61,462 bases of DNA from Oscillospiraceae bacterium (GTDB taxonomy: Bacteria; Bacillota; Clostridia; Oscillospirales; Oscillospiraceae). Below, piece by piece: positions 57,541 to 61,462 of this stretch. Under the pieces are notes generated by a model. The model did no database searches, was not told the DNA's origin, and was given only the letters and a program-made list of their open reading frames with translations. Location of the stretch: positions 1 through 61,462 of the forward strand of contig JAFQBN010000028.1 of NCBI GenBank assembly GCA_017416685.1. The letters run 5' to 3'. A program made the position numbers and the translations under genes. Numbering within the stretch: the first letter of the stretch is position 1; each line of letters begins with the position of its first letter.

Positions 57541-60500
57541 ATGAGAAGTAAAATGTTCAACAAGGTGCTTTCTGCACTGCTGGCTGTGGTAATGTGCATC
57601 GGCATGTTGCCTGCCATGGCGGTCTCCGCCGCTGCTGCCGATCTGGGCAGCAATGAGTGGGTGGTCCGCAACGACGATTTCAGCAGTTATCCAACCGGTG
57701 TGGATACCTTCTGGAAAAATGATAAGTACACCGGTTTTTCCAACAGCTATCACAGCTACACGCTTGCCGAGGCTGATAATGACCCCGCGGGGACGATTTA
57801 CGGCCCGAGAGGTACCTCCTCCTACAACATCGTGGATGGGGCAAACGGCGACAAGTGGCTGGAGCTGGTCAGCGTGGATATGTGCGGAACCCGCATTACC
57901 CTCCCCACTGTTTCCGGCGCTTACTCCATGACCATGGATCTGTATATGCCAAAATCCACCGGATCGAGCGTCCCCGGTGTCATCCTGAACCTTGGCTACA
58001 AGGGCCAGGTCTATATCGACGGCGGAGACGGCGTGCGACTGATGGGCGTGGGTCTGACCTCTCCGGATTATTACGTCAAAGACGGAACGCAGAAGATGCC
58101 CTTCGCCCTGAACACGTGGTACACGGTGAAGATGTCCATGGAACCGGGCAGGTTCATTGTGAAGTTCTGGCCCCGGGGCGGACAGGAGCCGGCCGACGAT
58201 GCCGCTGCCGGTGTGTTCGTGTTTGAAGACGAGACAGACCTGACGGCAGAAAAGCTCAGCAGCGGTATGACTCCCACCATCACGACCCGCTCCCGCGGAA
58301 CAAAAACTGCGATAGATGCGAATGAGTACGTCGTTCGGCTGGACAACCTGAAGATCACCAAGCCCTTTGCGGACATGACTCTGCCCGCTCAGCTGTCCGG
58401 CAAGGTGGGCGAGCGTGTGGCCGTGGGTGCGACCTTCAGCGGTCAGGACCTGAACGCTCAGCTGCCCGCGCCCAAGTTTAATTACACCTTCTCCAACCCC
58501 GCTTTGGGCAGCGCGACTCCCAACGGCTATGTGGCCTTTGCCGCCGAAGGGCAGGGGACCCTGACCGTGGAACTGGCCGACATTGACGGAAACGGCACCG
58601 GGTTTACCCGCCAGGTGCCTGTGTCAGTGGCGGGACAGGCGGATACGCCCCTGCGTATTCTGTCCATCGGCAACGACTACAGCGGCAATACCCTCTATTA
58701 TGTTGACAAGCTGGCCGCCCTGGTGGGCGAGCAGGTGGAGGTCGCCTACCTGAGCATGACCGACGCCACCCTGCGTTACCATGCACACAATGTGGCCATG
58801 AAGACCGCCGACTACAGCTACTATAAGTCCGACTCCTCCGGTGTGCCGGTGGAGGTTGCTTCCGCCATCACCATCAACGACGTGGTGGAGGGCGAGAATT
58901 GGGATATCGTCATGCTGCAGCAGGGTGGGGCAGCGGTCGGCATGAACAACACCTTTGCCGGCGATCTGCGTTTCCTGCTGGACTATCTGGCCGATGTGCA
59001 GCCCAACGCCGAAGTGTACTGGAACATGAACACGGCTGAGGGCAGCGGCAATATCCTTGCTGACTACTACGACAACAGCCAGAACGTGATGTACAACGCC
59101 ATCGTGGGCTGTCTGGATATGTTTATCGTGGGTGAGGACGCCCGGTATGCCAACGACTTTGACGGCTGGTTCCCTGTGGGTGCCGCCATCCAGAATCTGC
59201 GCGCAGCTGCGGGTGATACCACCCTGACCAGTGAGACCGAAAATGGCCGGCTGGCCGCCGCCATGACGGTGCTGAAGGTGCTGTTCCCCGAGGCTGGGCT
59301 GGACAGCATCACGGCAGAAGAGCTGGGCATCACGGCCGATCTGGACCTGATCCGTCAGAGCGTGGCCGCGGCCTGCACCAACCTGAACGCAGCCCCTGCC
59401 AAGCTGGCTGTTTCCCCCGAAACCATTGAAACTGCCTCCAAGGATCCCAGTCAGGTGACGGTGGGTCAGACCGACGCCCCCCTGAACCTGCGCTTTGCGG
59501 ATATCGTGGTCACCAAGGATGGCACCGTCTACGCCGGCGCCTATGAGTCGGTGACTCACGTGCCTGCCCGCGGCAAGCTGCCCTACACCGAGTACTGCCC
59601 GGAGGGCTACGGCCGTCTGAAGATCTGGAAGGGCAGCAGCGACGGCAAGAGCTGGGACTTTGACAACCCCGTTCTGACCATCGACCAGCAGGAGCTGGAC
59701 GATTGGGGCGTTTCTCCCGACCTCTACAACCGCTACGAGCGATTGCAGAACGGCGCTCAGGATTACGCTTTCTTCAACGATGCCCGTGACGCCAACCTGG
59801 GTCTGATGTACCATGACATGGACGGCGACGGCACCGAGGATGAGGTGCTGCTGTTTACCTTCTTCTGTAATGACTACAACGAGTCCGGTACCAGCACCTT
59901 CAGGGGCACCTTCCTGATGCACTCCATTGACGGCGGCAAGACCTGGTCCGTACCCCAGCGCATTCAGTCCAAGGCTTTGGGCAACGGCGGCGGCAAGCGC
60001 GGCGACATCGCCGTGTTCGACGACGGTCAGATCCTGTTTCCCATGTACAGCCATCCCAAGGTGTCCGGCGTGCTGCTGCAGTGGAATGTGACCGCCCAGC
60101 AGTGGGATACCATCGCCGATACCGAGATCCCCAACTATGTCCCCGAAAAGACCACGGACTTTACCGAGCCTTCCTTTATCGCGCCCGATCCCGACGGCGA
60201 CACCGTGTACGGCTTTGTCCGTGACAACGGCCAGGCGGTGATCTCCTATGACCGCGGCCGTAGCTGGGAGCATATCCACACCATCGACGGCAACGTGCAG
60301 CAGCCCGGCTGGGCCTACATTGATGAGAACCGTGCTTTTGCCACCTGGTCCTTTGCAGATGGCGGTACCCGTCCCACCAAGGGTCAGATGGTGTACTTCG
60401 ACGCCGGTTGGGAGGCCACCCAGCCCACCGTCGTGCACGAGTATTTCAACCGTTCCCCCCGTGATACCGGCGACCCCTCTGCCAAGCTGCTGCAGAATGG

Positions 60501-61462
60501 CAAGCTGCTGACCATTAACTACGATACCGAATTCCGCGCTATCAACGGCAAGTTCCTGGATCTCAACGCTACCGAGTTCCAGCTACCCGAATTGAGCGAT
60601 GAGGCGGGCGAGGCCACCTTGCAGACGGTTACTCCCGGTTCTGCAAGCTTGACTGTGAATAACCTGCCCGACTCCCATACCCTCAACTTTACCGCCACCT
60701 TTGCTTCTGGCGGCAAGCTGGCGGTGACCGCTGCCAACGGCGCGGTGGTGGAGCTTAAGGCAGGCAGCGACGGTATCCGTGTGAACAAGGAAACCGAAGT
60801 GCGCATTGCCGTAATCAACGGTGCTACCTACACCAAGGTGTGGGCTGTGGGCAGCGCGGCGCCGGCGGAGTGGACCGTCGTGAAGGGCGGCACCGCCATC
60901 AACAGCGGCAAGGCTGTCTTTGCCGGCAGCGCCGTTACCCTGGGCGAAGTGACCGTCACCCGCAGAGCGGTTATGGTCATGAACCAGGGCGGCGACAACA
61001 CCCTTGGTATGGGCATCGCAACGCCTCTGACGATCAATCCTGCGGATATGGCCAACAAGGTCATCTGGGAGACCAGCAATCCCGCCGTGGCCACCGTGGA
61101 TCAGCAGGGCAACATCAGCTTTGTGGGTGCGGGCAAGGCCACCGTTACCGCGACCCTGGGCAACAAGAGCGTCTCTGCCAGTTACGAGGTCGGCGAGGCT
61201 GCCGGTGAGGTCACCGGCGCGGGCGAAACCAAGGTCCTGTTCCGCGACGACTTTGAAAGCTATACCACCGGCGACAATACCTTCTATAGCGCCATGACTT
61301 CCAGCGGATATGCGGCGATTCCCAGTGCATATGCCAAGACCGGCTACAATATTGTGGCAGAGAACGGCAACAAGCATTTGCAGCTGATTGGCAGCGAGGG
61401 CAAGGCCAACTATCCCTGGGCCATCGTGGATACCCCCATCTTTGGCGACTATACCGTGCAGC
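57541..61462 (+). CDS. Giant SGNH-like/Asp-box surface protein with a degraded esterase site (partial)
   Basis: An open frame of 1307 codons running off the window edge; GGAGG stands before ATG 57541. It is a close colinear paralogue of the protein at 37776: signal peptide (KVLSALLAVVMCIGMLPAMA), jelly-roll from DLGSNEWVVRNDDFSSYP, an Ig-like region, an SGNH-like domain, an Asp-box propeller (SIDGGKTW, SYDRGRSW), BIG2-like (VATVDQQGNISFVGAGKA) and the start of the second jelly-roll. SLH modules are expected beyond the edge. The SGNH nucleophile position reads SIGNDYSGN (Asp379 for Ser), and the Asp-x-x-His block is replaced by TTLTSETENGR, so esterase activity is probably lost. Confidence 0.88.
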   Translation, partial: MRSKMFNKVLSALLAVVMCIGMLPAMAVSAAAADLGSNEWVVRNDDFSSYPTGVDTFWKNDKYTGFSNSYHSYTLAEADNDPAGTIYGPRGTSSYNIVDGANGDKWLELVSVDMCGTRITLPTVSGAYSMTMDLYMPKSTGSSVPGVILNLGYKGQVYIDGGDGVRLMGVGLTSPDYYVKDGTQKMPFALNTWYTVKMSMEPGRFIVKFWPRGGQEPADDAAAGVFVFEDETDLTAEKLSSGMTPTITTRSRGTKTAIDANEYVVRLDNLKITKPFADMTLPAQLSGKVGERVAVGATFSGQDLNAQLPAPKFNYTFSNPALGSATPNGYVAFAAEGQGTLTVELADIDGNGTGFTRQVPVSVAGQADTPLRILSIGNDYSGNTLYYVDKLAALVGEQVEVAYLSMTDATLRYHAHNVAMKTADYSYYKSDSSGVPVEVASAITINDVVEGENWDIVMLQQGGAAVGMNNTFAGDLRFLLDYLADVQPNAEVYWNMNTAEGSGNILADYYDNSQNVMYNAIVGCLDMFIVGEDARYANDFDGWFPVGAAIQNLRAAAGDTTLTSETENGRLAAAMTVLKVLFPEAGLDSITAEELGITADLDLIRQSVAAACTNLNAAPAKLAVSPETIETASKDPSQVTVGQTDAPLNLRFADIVVTKDGTVYAGAYESVTHVPARGKLPYTEYCPEGYGRLKIWKGSSDGKSWDFDNPVLTIDQQELDDWGVSPDLYNRYERLQNGAQDYAFFNDARDANLGLMYHDMDGDGTEDEVLLFTFFCNDYNESGTSTFRGTFLMHSIDGGKTWSVPQRIQSKALGNGGGKRGDIAVFDDGQILFPMYSHPKVSGVLLQWNVTAQQWDTIADTEIPNYVPEKTTDFTEPSFIAPDPDGDTVYGFVRDNGQAVISYDRGRSWEHIHTIDGNVQQPGWAYIDENRAFATWSFADGGTRPTKGQMVYFDAGWEATQPTVVHEYFNRSPRDTGDPSAKLLQNGKLLTINYDTEFRAINGKFLDLNATEFQLPELSDEAGEATLQTVTPGSASLTVNNLPDSHTLNFTATFASGGKLAVTAANGAVVELKAGSDGIRVNKETEVRIAVINGATYTKVWAVGSAAPAEWTVVKGGTAINSGKAVFAGSAVTLGEVTVTRRAVMVMNQGGDNTLGMGIATPLTINPADMANKVIWETSNPAVATVDQQGNISFVGAGKATVTATLGNKSVSASYEVGEAAGEVTGAGETKVLFRDDFESYTTGDNTFYSAMTSSGYAAIPSAYAKTGYNIVAENGNKHLQLIGSEGKANYPWAIVDTPIFGDYTVQ

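Noticed and set aside
58624-60438. 604-codon minus-strand ORF
   Set aside because: Lies opposite the real plus-strand surface gene starting at 57541, which has a signal peptide, domains and a ribosome site.

Overview
The window looks like a piece of chromosome from a high-GC, Gram-positive Clostridia (Oscillospirales-like gut Firmicute). This is an inference. The supporting signs are strong AGGAGG-type ribosome binding sites, consensus TTGACA-N17-TATAAT promoters, giant secreted proteins ending in three S-layer-homology (SLH) modules, LPXTG pilins with sortases, a type-I glutamine synthetase, and an initiator tRNA with the bacterial C1:A72 mismatch. No phage, plasmid, CRISPR or rRNA genes are visible.

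Layout. 1-7.5 kb is metabolic: an SDR fragment, glutamine synthetase, a Gfo/Idh oxidoreductase, a LarA-like racemase-fold protein, a family III CoA-transferase, a LysR regulator and a 3-hydroxyacyl-CoA dehydrogenase. 7.5-13.5 kb is a 1999-residue SLH/Asp-box surface protein. 13.7-18.4 kb is a DegT aminotransferase - AraC - Gfo/Idh - ceramidase-like cluster. 18.6-22.9 kb is an AraC - NagA-like deacetylase - GH20-like hexosaminidase operon. 23-26 kb is an AraC regulator divergent from two Gfo/Idh genes.

26.3-35.5 kb is a complete sortase-assembled pilus locus: a signal-peptidase homologue that has lost both catalytic residues, a 1200-residue tip-type pilin with a Cys/His module, an LPETG major pilin, a class C sortase, an IPQTG minor or basal pilin and a second sortase. 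35.5-36.7 kb is a scar zone holding partial copies of the initiator tRNA and gene fragments. 36.7-43 kb is an AraC gene divergent from a 1729-residue SGNH-esterase/Asp-box/SLH surface protein. 43.2-43.4 kb carries intact tRNA-fMet and tRNA-Leu.

43.5-51 kb holds a GH127-type arabinofuranosidase, an unannotated 37-codon gene, prfB (RF2, without the usual programmed frameshift), a 2-hydroxyacid dehydrogenase, an unrecognised Cys-rich protein with an SDR, and an AraC regulator. 51.2-57.1 kb is a second 1982-residue SLH/Asp-box protein, paralogous to the first. From 57.5 kb to the window edge runs a fourth giant protein, a paralogue of the SGNH protein whose esterase active site is destroyed.

Taken together the region is a cell-surface glycan interface. 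Large S-layer-anchored binding and hydrolysing proteins and a pilus act outside the cell. Hexosaminidase, arabinofuranosidase, deacetylase and many NAD(P)-dependent sugar or polyol oxidoreductases process the products inside it. Each module has its own AraC/LysR regulator. The less expected points are the catalytically dead signal peptidase in the pilus operon, the pseudo-esterase paralogue, the triplicated tRNA-fMet 3' ends and several very small or structured transcripts.
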